Below, one piece after another: positions 7,238 to 14,720 of a stretch of DNA of 32,746 nt. The DNA is from Syntrophaceae bacterium (lineage in GTDB: Bacteria; Desulfobacterota; BSN033; UBA1163): assembly GCA_013388645.1 (NCBI GenBank), contig JACAEV010000053.1, positions 1 through 32,746 on the forward strand. Reading direction: 5' to 3'. The notes under the pieces were generated by a model. It was given only the letters and a program-made list of their open reading frames with translations. It did no database searches and was not told where the DNA came from. The position numbers and the translations under genes are program-made. The first letter of the stretch is position 1. Each line of letters opens with the position of its first letter.

Positions 7238-10200
7238 TGTCCGATAGTGAAAAGAGGGTTGTTCTCGGAAACGAAGCCATCGCACGGGGGGTGGTTGAAA
7301 GTGGATGCCAATTTTTTGCGGCCTATCCCGGCACTCCCAGCTCAGAGATCCTTCCCGCCATTGTTCGATTCAAAAAAGAAAATAACCTCGACCTCTACAT
7401 CGAATGGTCCACCAATGAAAAAGTAGCTTTTGAGAATGCATTGGTCGCTTCATATACAGGGAAACGAGCTGCTGTTGCGATGAAACAAGTGGGTTTAAAT
7501 GTCGCCACAGATCCCCTGATGAGCGCAGCTTACATTGGTACGATAGGAGGTTTTGTCATCATCAGTTGTGATGATCCAGGTCCCTTCTCCTCCCAGACCG
7601 AGCAGGACACTCGTTTTATGGCCATGTTTGCCAAAGTTCCTGTTTTTGATCCTTCGAGTCCAAAAGAAGCTCAGCAAATGTTACCCATTGCTTTTGAACT
7701 CTCTGAAAAATACCAGACCCCCGTGATCCTCCGTCCGGTGTTGAGAGTCTCTCATGCCCAACAAACCATCACGTTTAATCCCATTCGCCGCTTGGGAAGG
7801 AAAGCTAATTTCCAGCACAACCCCCAGCGATGGAGCGCCACACCCAGGTTCCGTTTTCTCTTACATAAACAACTTAACATGAAGCTCAAAAAAATTGGGG
7901 AGGAATTCAATTCCTTGACCTCTTTCAACTTCATTGAGCATGATCGGGATCAGGCAGTGATGGGAATTATCGCCGGTGGAATTGCCTATTCCATGATTCG
8001 AGATATCCTTCTTGAATTAGGTCTTCAGAGAGAAATACCTGTCCTCAAAATTGGAACTCCATTCCCCTTTCCCACTGAAATTGTGGATGCATTTATTGAG
8101 AAATGTGACCATGTTTTGATTTTGGAAGAAACGGAACCGGTGATCGAGCTTCAAATACGAGATAAATCAAAGATCACGGGGAGATTAGACGGAAGGATCC
8201 CCAATGAGGGAGAGATGCTCCCCGAGGTCATCACCCAGGTTATCTCTGATCTGTGTAAAACATATTCCATTCCTGTGGGTGAAGTTCCCTCCACCGTTAC
8301 TCTTGAAAAGCTGGTGGCTGGCCTTGGGTTACCTATTCGCCGGCCGACCCTTTGCTCCGGATGTCCTCATCGGGCTTCTTTTTATGCGATTAAGAAGGCC
8401 TTCCCGAACGGGATCTTTCCCAGTGATATTGGTTGCTATACTTTAGGAATGAATATGGATTCCGTGGATACCTGTCACGATATGGGGGCGGCGATTACCT
8501 TTGCGAGCGGTCTCTATCAGGTCTATCATCAGGATAATAAAGAGATCCCTATTATCTCGACTATTGGAGATTCGACGTTCTACCACTCCGGGGCCCCAGG
8601 GCTTTTGAATGCCGTCTATAACGGTGCACGTTTCATTCTCGTGATTCTCGACAATTCCATCACTGCCATGACAGGAATGCAACCGACTCCAGAATCGGGA
8701 ATGACCGCCGATGGTCATCCCGGTCAGCCTCTATCGATCGAAGAATTGGTGAAAGGCTGCGGTGTCAAGTATATTCGGGTGGTCAACCCTTATGATATCA
8801 AAGGGATGATTCGAGAAGCCCGAAAGGCTTACGAATATACTCAACACCCGGAGGGGGGAATGGCTGTTCTCATTTCCCGATACCCCTGTATCACTTATCA
8901 AAAAGAAATTCTCAAGGTCAAACCAATCAAGGTCGACATTCGCCATGTGCCTCCGCCCGAAAAAGACCTTCCCCCTTTGAAAAGTGGAAATATCCCCCTC
9001 TCCCTTTTGCCTGTGTATCAAGATAAAATTGCCCCTTGCACCGGAGCCTGTCCAATCCAGGTGGATGCCAGGGGTTACATCGCTCTGATCTCGAAAGGGA
9101 AGTTTGACGAAGCCCTTGCCTTGGTTCGTCAAAAAAATCCCTTTCCCGCTATCACCGGAAGAATTTGCGCTCGGCCATGTGAAAAGGTTTGTCGAAGAGG
9201 CGATGTCGATCAACCCATTGCCATCGATCTTCTAAAACGATTTGTTGCAGAGAGGAAAAACACCCCTGTCTTCAATGTCACTCCCGGACCTGAAAAAAAA
9301 GCAAAGGTGGCCATTGTTGGATCTGGCCCCACGGGATTGATGGCGGCCTATGATTTGAGACGATATGGGTATCCTGTCACCCTTTTTGAAGCCCTTCCCC
9401 TTCTTGGTGGAACAATGGCTGTTGGGACAGCTCGTTTCCGATTACCCGAGGATGTTTTAAATCGTGAGATCGATATCATCAAAAAACTCGGAGTAACGTT
9501 TAACCTGAACACAAAGATCGGTCATCGGAAATCTCTCGATGATCTTTGGAATCAAGGGTTCAGGGCCATCTTTTTAGCAATCGGAGCTCATAAAGCTAAA
9601 AAGTTGAATCTCCCGGAAGAAGATGCGAAAGGAGTCATGGATTCCCTGACCTTTCTTAAAAAAGTTTCTCTGGGGAAAACCCTCCCTCATTTCTCCAGAG
9701 TGATCGTATTAGGAGGGGGAGATCGAGCGCTTGATGCGGCACGAACAGCACTGAGACTGGGAGCGAAATCGGTGACCGTTCTCTTTAGCCGTTCTCGAAA
9801 AGAAATGCCGGCTGAAGCATTAGAAATTTCCGAAGCTGAGAAAGAGGGCGTCTCCTTTCAGTTTTTCTCCATCCCAACAAAAATTAACGCCTCCCGTGGC
9901 AAGGTCAATGGGGTCTCTTTGAGAAAGACTGTTCTGAGTGTTCCCACCAGCCTCGGGAGAACAAAGGTCCTATCGGTACAAGGGCCTGAAAAAACCGTGA
10001 AGGCCGACCTTGTCATCACTTCACCTCCTTATGTTCCGGATCTTTCTCCTTTTGGGAATGCCATTCCCCAAACGGCTTGGAATACCATTCATGTCGATCC
10101 CGTGACTTTAGGAACCTCGATAGAAGGGCTATTTGCAGGGGGCGATGCAGTGACAGGTCCTAAAAATTTTATAGAGGGCCTTGCAGCGGGAAGAAAGGCC

Positions 10201-10746
10201 GCGCTCTCAATACATCGTTATTTAAGTGGAGAGGACCTAAGAGCAAATCGGGAAGGAGAGGGAGTCTCCATGGAACTGGTCTCTGTTAACATCGACAAAA
10301 TAGAAAATCAACTAAGAGTGGCGGAGCCTGTTCTCTCACCTGAATCCCGTTCAAAGAATTTTAAAGAAGTCCGTCTTCTCCCCTCAGAGGAAGCATTGGT
10401 GGCAGAGGCCAAAAGATGCCTTCATTGCGGGGCTTGTTATCAATGCGACACATGCATGCTTCAGTGTCCAGAGGGGGCTATTTCCAAGACCGAAGAAGGT
10501 TATGTGATCCATTACGAGAAGTGTACCGGCTGCCGCATTTGCGTCCAGGAGTGCCCAACTTCATCCATCGATATGCCAGCCGTGGGAGCTTGTATCGCTT
10601 GTGGGTTCTGTCTCAAACGGTTTGAGTGCCCTTCTTTACTTAAAGGAGAAGATGGTCGAGTGAAGATCGATCGGTTGACTTGTGTGGACTGTGGCCTCTG
10701 TATCCAAGTGTGCGGTCAGGAAGGAATTTATCAGAAGGCCCTTTAA
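7237..10746 (+). CDS. iorA: IorA-GltD-ferredoxin fusion (2-oxoacid:ferredoxin oxidoreductase alpha)
   Basis: A 1169-residue multidomain redox enzyme. Residues 1 to about 560 are indolepyruvate:ferredoxin oxidoreductase alpha: pyrimidine-binding part (AAYPGTPSSE), CSGCPHR, and a TPP motif from GDS (near 443) to DN (near 471). From about 600 to 1040 lies a GltD-type NAD(P)H/FAD oxidoreductase: N-terminal Fe-S motif CTGACPIQ with ARPCEKVCRRG, FAD loop VGSGPTG (near 690), dinucleotide loop VLGGGDRALD (near 822) and GGDAVTGP. Residues 1060-1169 carry ferredoxin clusters, including CLHCGACYQC, CTGCRICVQEC, CIACGFC and CVDCGLCIQVC. Ordinary IorA is about 600 residues and ends with its own ferredoxin domain, so the GltD/ferredoxin unit appears inserted between the TPP part and that tail. 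Predicted role: oxidise 2-oxoacids (possibly aromatic) and exchange electrons with NAD(P)H. The start overlaps the previous stop. Confidence 0.92.
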   Translation: MSDSEKRVVLGNEAIARGVVESGCQFFAAYPGTPSSEILPAIVRFKKENNLDLYIEWSTNEKVAFENALVASYTGKRAAVAMKQVGLNVATDPLMSAAYIGTIGGFVIISCDDPGPFSSQTEQDTRFMAMFAKVPVFDPSSPKEAQQMLPIAFELSEKYQTPVILRPVLRVSHAQQTITFNPIRRLGRKANFQHNPQRWSATPRFRFLLHKQLNMKLKKIGEEFNSLTSFNFIEHDRDQAVMGIIAGGIAYSMIRDILLELGLQREIPVLKIGTPFPFPTEIVDAFIEKCDHVLILEETEPVIELQIRDKSKITGRLDGRIPNEGEMLPEVITQVISDLCKTYSIPVGEVPSTVTLEKLVAGLGLPIRRPTLCSGCPHRASFYAIKKAFPNGIFPSDIGCYTLGMNMDSVDTCHDMGAAITFASGLYQVYHQDNKEIPIISTIGDSTFYHSGAPGLLNAVYNGARFILVILDNSITAMTGMQPTPESGMTADGHPGQPLSIEELVKGCGVKYIRVVNPYDIKGMIREARKAYEYTQHPEGGMAVLISRYPCITYQKEILKVKPIKVDIRHVPPPEKDLPPLKSGNIPLSLLPVYQDKIAPCTGACPIQVDARGYIALISKGKFDEALALVRQKNPFPAITGRICARPCEKVCRRGDVDQPIAIDLLKRFVAERKNTPVFNVTPGPEKKAKVAIVGSGPTGLMAAYDLRRYGYPVTLFEALPLLGGTMAVGTARFRLPEDVLNREIDIIKKLGVTFNLNTKIGHRKSLDDLWNQGFRAIFLAIGAHKAKKLNLPEEDAKGVMDSLTFLKKVSLGKTLPHFSRVIVLGGGDRALDAARTALRLGAKSVTVLFSRSRKEMPAEALEISEAEKEGVSFQFFSIPTKINASRGKVNGVSLRKTVLSVPTSLGRTKVLSVQGPEKTVKADLVITSPPYVPDLSPFGNAIPQTAWNTIHVDPVTLGTSIEGLFAGGDAVTGPKNFIEGLAAGRKAALSIHRYLSGEDLRANREGEGVSMELVSVNIDKIENQLRVAEPVLSPESRSKNFKEVRLLPSEEALVAEAKRCLHCGACYQCDTCMLQCPEGAISKTEEGYVIHYEKCTGCRICVQECPTSSIDMPAVGACIACGFCLKRFECPSLLKGEDGRVKIDRLTCVDCGLCIQVCGQEGIYQKAL

Positions 10747-10762
10747 AGATGAGGAAATGATT

Positions 10763-11395
10763 ATGAATCAGCAATCCGCCATCCGCACTCCCCAATCCGC
10801 ATTGGAGAGGATGAATATCCAAATGATTATTTCTGGAGTAGGGGGACAGGGGGTTCTCTTGGTGACAAGAATTTTTGCAGCCTTTGCCCTTCGGGAAGGA
10901 TATCCACTCATTGGTTCAGAAGACCACGGAATGAGTCAACGGGGAGGGTCGGTGATGACCCATCTGAAAATTGGTAATTTCGATAGTCCCCTTGTCAAGA
11001 AAGGAAGCGCAGACCTCCTCTTATCCCTTGAAAAGAATGAGGCTTATAAGACTCTTTATTACCTTAAACCCGCTTCGAACGGTCAAGACGGTGGCCTTTG
11101 CTTTATCAACGCCCCGAATTCTAACGATATGAATAAAGAAATTAAAAAATATCTTCAGGAAAGAAGAATCGGCGTCTATGTATTTGGTGCTGATCAATTA
11201 GCCAGGGAAATGGGGTCCGTTCAATCTGCAAATATTGCTCTTATCGGTTTCGCTGCGGCCCATCATCGATTTCCTTTTCAACCTGAAAAACTCAGAGAGG
11301 CGATCGAACAAGTGACCTCTCAAAGATTTCGAGAAGTAAGTCTAAAAATATTTGAAAAAGGGTTCTTGGAAGGGAAAAAATCTATCACAGAATAA
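10763..11395 (+). CDS. iorB: Indolepyruvate:ferredoxin oxidoreductase beta subunit
   Basis: Gamma-type 2-oxoacid oxidoreductase subunit that pairs with IorA to complete the CoA/TPP site. The diagnostic start IISGVGGQGVLLVTRI and the motif SEDHGMSQRGGSV are present. Homologues usually begin at the ATG at 10811, where GGAGAGG sits too close to the codon. The ATG at 10763 has GAGG about 8 bp upstream and adds 16 residues, most of them translated from a 7-bp repeat, so the extension may or may not be real. It lies 16 bp after IorA and no other 2-oxoacid oxidoreductase subunit is present. About 195-210 residues is normal for IorB. Confidence 0.92.
   Translation: MNQQSAIRTPQSALERMNIQMIISGVGGQGVLLVTRIFAAFALREGYPLIGSEDHGMSQRGGSVMTHLKIGNFDSPLVKKGSADLLLSLEKNEAYKTLYYLKPASNGQDGGLCFINAPNSNDMNKEIKKYLQERRIGVYVFGADQLAREMGSVQSANIALIGFAAAHHRFPFQPEKLREAIEQVTSQRFREVSLKIFEKGFLEGKKSITE
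10771..10805 (+). repeat. 7-bp tandem repeat at the 5' end of iorB
   Basis: The units GCAATCC, GCCATCC, GCACTCC and CCAATCC (10771-10798) follow each other in exact 7-bp register, then a partial unit. CCAAT (10792-10796) can pair with ATTGG (10801-10805). If iorB starts at 10757 or 10763, the repeat is translated as an N-terminal QSAIRTPQSAL-like stretch; if it starts at 10811, the repeat lies just before the start, as with the other elements of this window. Confidence 0.7.
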
Positions 11396-11444
11396 CTTCC
11401 TTTCTTTAAATCTCCTTTCTTATTAATACGCTATCACCCTTCAT

Positions 11445-11471
11445 TTGACAACTTTATGGGGAAAGTATAAA
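11445..11471 (+). promoter_or_regulatory. Probable sigma-70-type promoter of htrA
   Basis: TTGACA (11445-11450) and TATAAA (11466-11471) are separated by 15 bp, slightly short. The start codon of htrA is 32 bp downstream of the -10 box. No CIRCE element is present here. Confidence 0.45.
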
Positions 11472-11503
11472 CTATTAATATAATTCACTTTAAGGAGCAG
11501 AAC

Positions 11504-12961
11504 ATGAGCAAGAAATTGACTAAAGGGTTAGTATTGAGTCTTTCCATCTTCTTTCTCTCATTTGGCCTTTTTTTCTGTATCGCTAAAGATAAGGCCGACT
11601 CACTACCTAAAAACGACAAATTGACAACAGCCAAATCCCTTGGACTGGCCTTTGTGGAAGTTGCCAAGAAAGTTCAACCATCCGTTGTGAACGTCACCAC
11701 AGAAAAAACAATCACCGTGAAACCTTGGGAAAGATATGGAGAAGACTTTTTCAAGGGTAGCCCTTTTGAGGAATTTTTCAAAGGGTTTGGCATTACGCCT
11801 CGAGAAAAAGGGAGAGAATATCGACATAAACAGAGAAGTGGTGGTTCTGGAGTCATCGTCGATAAAGAGGGCTATATTCTCACGAACAACCATGTGATTG
11901 AAGGGGCTGATAAGATTAAGATTCGACTGAATGACGGGAGGGAGTTTACTGCCACCCTCAAAGGCCAGGATTCGAGAACAGACCTTGCTGTCCTCCATAT
12001 CAAAGCAAAGGATCTTCCTGTGGCGACATTGGGGGATTCGGATAAGCTGGAAGTTGGAGAATGGGCTATTGCCATCGGAAGTCCTTTTGGCTTGGAACAT
12101 ACGGTGACCGTTGGGGTGATCAGCGCTAAAGGCCGCTCCGGATTGGGAACGGGGACTTATGAGGATTTCATCCAAACGGATGCTTCCATCAATCCTGGTA
12201 ACAGTGGAGGTCCACTGATCAACATCGATGGAGAGGTAGTGGGGATCAATGCCATGATCATCCAACCGGGTACAGGGATTGGGTTTGCCATTCCCATTAA
12301 CATGGCCAAACAGATTTTAAATGACCTCATCAAAGAGGGGAAGGTCGTCCGGCCATGGCTGGGAATTAGCGCACAAGATCTTACCCCAGAGTTAGCAGAA
12401 CAATTTCAAGTAAAAGAAAAGGAAGGAGTTCTGGTGGCTCAAGTCCATCAAGGAACGGGTGCTGAAAAAGCAGGTCTCGTTTCAGGGGATATTATTAAAT
12501 CCGTAGATGATAAAGCGATTAAAAATGTCAATGAGCTAGTTAAAGAGATCCAAAAGAAAAAGGTAGGGCAAAAAGTGAAACTGAGTGTCGTTAGGGATGG
12601 AAAACCAACCGTTATTGAGGTCACTCTCTCAGCAATGCCAGATAAACCAGAGGCCATGAAGGAAAAGGAGAGCGAAGAAAAATTAGGGGCTAAGATTCAG
12701 GAGTTGACTCCCCAGTTAGCTGCCCGATACCGAGTGTCAAGTGAAATAAAACGAGGCGTTGTCATCGTCGGTATCGAAGACGGGGGCCTGGCTGATGAAT
12801 TGGGTCTTCAGGAAGGAGACGTTATTCTGGAAATCAATCGAAAAAAGATTGAGACAATCAAGGATTTTGAAAAAGCGATCAAGGATCTTAACTTAGAAAA
12901 AGGAATTGTTTTCCGCCTACATCGGAGGGGAAATAGTTTTTACCACTCTTTCAAAAAATAA
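11504..12961 (+). CDS. htrA: HtrA/DegP-family periplasmic serine protease with two PDZ domains
   Basis: Envelope protease/chaperone that degrades misfolded exported proteins. The N-terminal segment, a basic start then hydrophobic residues to about 28, is a signal peptide or anchor; it ends near a cysteine (GLFFC) that is not a good lipobox. The catalytic triad is H130 (TNNHVIEG), D160 (SRTDLAVL) and S234 (GNSGGPL). A linker of about 30 residues after the first beta strand (GSPFEEFFKGFG) is the regulatory loop typical of DegP. Two PDZ domains follow (about 285-375 and 395-480). The length of 485 is normal. AGGAG lies 6 bp before the ATG. It faces the DUF1844 gene tail to tail. Confidence 0.95.
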   Translation: MSKKLTKGLVLSLSIFFLSFGLFFCIAKDKADSLPKNDKLTTAKSLGLAFVEVAKKVQPSVVNVTTEKTITVKPWERYGEDFFKGSPFEEFFKGFGITPREKGREYRHKQRSGGSGVIVDKEGYILTNNHVIEGADKIKIRLNDGREFTATLKGQDSRTDLAVLHIKAKDLPVATLGDSDKLEVGEWAIAIGSPFGLEHTVTVGVISAKGRSGLGTGTYEDFIQTDASINPGNSGGPLINIDGEVVGINAMIIQPGTGIGFAIPINMAKQILNDLIKEGKVVRPWLGISAQDLTPELAEQFQVKEKEGVLVAQVHQGTGAEKAGLVSGDIIKSVDDKAIKNVNELVKEIQKKKVGQKVKLSVVRDGKPTVIEVTLSAMPDKPEAMKEKESEEKLGAKIQELTPQLAARYRVSSEIKRGVVIVGIEDGGLADELGLQEGDVILEINRKKIETIKDFEKAIKDLNLEKGIVFRLHRRGNSFYHSFKK

Positions 12962-12978
12962 CAAAAATAACCCTGAAT

Positions 12979-13386
12979 TTATGACTCAGCGGCTTTGACA
13001 TATCTCATCCTTAAATCGTAGAGAATATAATCGATGACCTTCTCCTCATCTGCAGTAAGATTTCCTTTAGTCTTTTCCTTCAACATCCCGATAAGGTCAA
13101 TGGTCTGTTTGGCCAAAGAAAGGCTTTTAACTTTCTTTTGAGTAAAAGGATCCTCAATCTCTCCCAACTGGATGAGAGCGGAGGTACTTAAAGAAAGAAT
13201 AAAATTCCTGAAATCAATTTCAGGGAGGGGTCCCTGTTCTGAAGACTTGTCTGCTTCAGAAGCTCCTCCCACCTTTTCATCCTCCCTGATTATTGACTCT
13301 TCTCTATCCTCTTTTTTTGCACTAAATCTTTTGTCCCTAACCACAAAACTTTTTTCCTTCTCTTGGTCCTTTTTCTCATCGTCCAT
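12979..13386 (-). CDS. DUF1844 domain protein
   Basis: Protein of 135 residues. The first half is charged, low-complexity and lysine/glutamate-rich. The second half (about 58-130) is the helical DUF1844 domain, recognisable from FRNFILSLSTSALIQLGEIEDP and the ADEEKVIDYILYDLRMRYV tail. No signal peptide or catalytic motif. The function of the family is unknown. I chose the ATG at 13386 because GGAGG lies 5 bp upstream; an in-frame ATG at 13446 would add 20 residues without support. It is transcribed divergently from rpoH, so the 158 bp between them holds regulatory signals for both. Confidence 0.85.
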   Translation of the reverse strand: MDDEKKDQEKEKSFVVRDKRFSAKKEDREESIIREDEKVGGASEADKSSEQGPLPEIDFRNFILSLSTSALIQLGEIEDPFTQKKVKSLSLAKQTIDLIGMLKEKTKGNLTADEEKVIDYILYDLRMRYVKAAES

Positions 13387-13463
13387 ATCCGCCTCCAAAA
13401 TTAATTTATCTTTATATAAATTTTTAAAATAATTAAATAAATTCAATTAGATATAAAAATTAC

Positions 13464-13491
13464 TTGACTTTCAAAATTTTTATGTTATATT
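13464..13491 (+). promoter_or_regulatory. Sigma-70-type promoter of rpoH
   Basis: TTGACT (13464-13469) and TATATT (13486-13491) are separated by 16 bp in a very AT-rich stretch. The predicted transcription start (about 13497-13499) falls on the first bases of the CIRCE operator, so bound HrcA would block initiation. Confidence 0.65.
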
Positions 13492-13496
13492 ACTTG

Positions 13497-13523
13497 TTAG
13501 CACTCTTATATAAAGAGTGCTAA
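13497..13523 (+). promoter_or_regulatory. CIRCE operator (HrcA site) upstream of rpoH
   Basis: TTAGCACTC, a 9-bp spacer and GAGTGCTAA: both arms match the CIRCE consensus exactly. CIRCE is the binding site of the heat-shock repressor HrcA, which normally controls groESL and dnaK operons. Here it lies between the rpoH promoter and start codon (22 bp before the ATG), so HrcA should repress the heat-shock sigma factor itself. Confidence 0.95.
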
Positions 13524-13544
13524 ATTTTCTGTGGGGTGGTTTAA

Positions 13545-14402
13545 ATGGCAAATCCAAACCTTCCGGTCGTTAAAAATTCATTAGAAACTTATCTCGTACA
13601 GATTAACCAATTTCCACTCTTAACTCAAGAAGAAGAATTTAAGCTTGCTGTAAGATACCGTAAATACAATGATATTGAATCTGCACAGAAATTAATTACA
13701 TCAAATTTAAGATTTGTTGTCAAGGTGGCCTTCGAATACAAATCCTATGGGGTCAAACTCCTTGATCTCATCCAGGAGGGGAACATCGGTTTGATGATGG
13801 CGGTCAAGAAATTTAATCCTTACAAAGGTTATCGATTTATCTCCTATGCAATCTGGTGGATCAGGGCCTACATCCAAAATTTTATTATTAAGACTTGGAG
13901 CCTGGTGAAAATTGGAACAACCCAAGCGCAAAAGAAACTTTTTTATAAGATTGGAAAGGTCAGAAAAGCATTGGAATCGAATGGAGAGGATGAAAAGAAA
14001 TATGAGCTATTAGCTAATGATTTAGATGTCACCGAAGAGGATATCGTTGAGATGGAACAAAGGATGGCTGCAAGGGACCTCTCTCTGGATACCCCTTTTG
14101 ATGAAGGTCAGGAATTGACCCATCTTGACCTTCTTCGAGAAGAATCTCCAAACCAAGAAGAGGCGATTGCAGAGGAAGAGGAAAAAAGGATTCGAGAACG
14201 CGAGGTTCAGAATGCAATGAAACGTCTGAATGAGAAAGAGGTCTACGTGATTAAAAACAGAATTATGTCGGATGACCCTCTCACCCTCCAGCAAATCGGG
14301 GATCACCTCAAGCTCTCAAGGGAGCGGGTGAGACAGATTGAAAGTGAAGCACTTAAAAAGTTAAGGAAAGAATTCAGCACTCGATTGGAACTACAGGCAT
14401 AA
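13545..14402 (+). CDS. rpoH: RNA polymerase heat-shock sigma factor RpoH (sigma-32 family)
   Basis: Alternative sigma factor for heat-shock genes. Region 2 (about 47-120) includes LITSNLRFVVKVAFEY, DLIQEGNIGLMMAVKKF and the -10-binding YAIWWIRAYIQNFI. Next comes QKKLFYKIGKVR, which matches the RpoH box (compare QRKLFFNLR) and sets it apart from RpoD. Region 4 ends with the helix-turn-helix LTLQQIGDHLKLSRERVRQIESEALKKLR. The length of 285 is typical. Expression is probably under HrcA through the CIRCE element upstream, linking the HrcA and sigma-32 circuits. The fmdB-like gene follows after 16 bp and may be co-transcribed. Confidence 0.93.
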   Translation: MANPNLPVVKNSLETYLVQINQFPLLTQEEEFKLAVRYRKYNDIESAQKLITSNLRFVVKVAFEYKSYGVKLLDLIQEGNIGLMMAVKKFNPYKGYRFISYAIWWIRAYIQNFIIKTWSLVKIGTTQAQKKLFYKIGKVRKALESNGEDEKKYELLANDLDVTEEDIVEMEQRMAARDLSLDTPFDEGQELTHLDLLREESPNQEEAIAEEEEKRIREREVQNAMKRLNEKEVYVIKNRIMSDDPLTLQQIGDHLKLSRERVRQIESEALKKLRKEFSTRLELQA

Positions 14403-14418
14403 AGGGGAGGTTGACGAG

Positions 14419-14703
14419 ATGCCTATTTATGAATATCAGTGCAAGCAATGCAACGAGGTCTTCGAGATCTTTCATAAAATAGATGAGGATTGTAAGGTGA
14501 CCTGTCCGAAATGTCTTGGGCAGGCAAAAAAGCTGATTTCTGCAACTAACTTTGTCCTGAAAGGATCAGGGTTTTATGTCAACGATTATCCCTCCGCTGC
14601 TCGAAAGGAAGGGACAAAAAAAGAGAAAGAAGGATCAGAAAAAGGGCAGAGTGGAAAAAGTGAGGCTAAAAGGGTAGAGAAAAAGGCAGATAAGACTAAT
14701 TGA
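14419..14703 (+). CDS. FmdB-family zinc ribbon protein
   Basis: A 94-residue protein with an N-terminal zinc ribbon: MPIYEYQCKQCNEVFE supplies the first cysteine pair and TCPKC the second. These motifs are the signature of the FmdB/CxxC-CxxC SSSS regulatory-protein family. The tail from about residue 58 is lysine/glutamate-rich and probably disordered. A putative regulator; the target is unknown. A GGGGAGG site precedes the ATG. It follows rpoH by 16 bp in the same direction and meets coaBC tail to tail. Confidence 0.88.
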   Translation: MPIYEYQCKQCNEVFEIFHKIDEDCKVTCPKCLGQAKKLISATNFVLKGSGFYVNDYPSAARKEGTKKEKEGSEKGQSGKSEAKRVEKKADKTN

Positions 14704-14720
14704 AAAATAATTTTTAATCG

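Noticed and set aside
12962-12978. Possible terminator between htrA and the DUF1844 gene
   Set aside because: Only 17 bp separate the two convergent genes and no stem with a T-run is visible.
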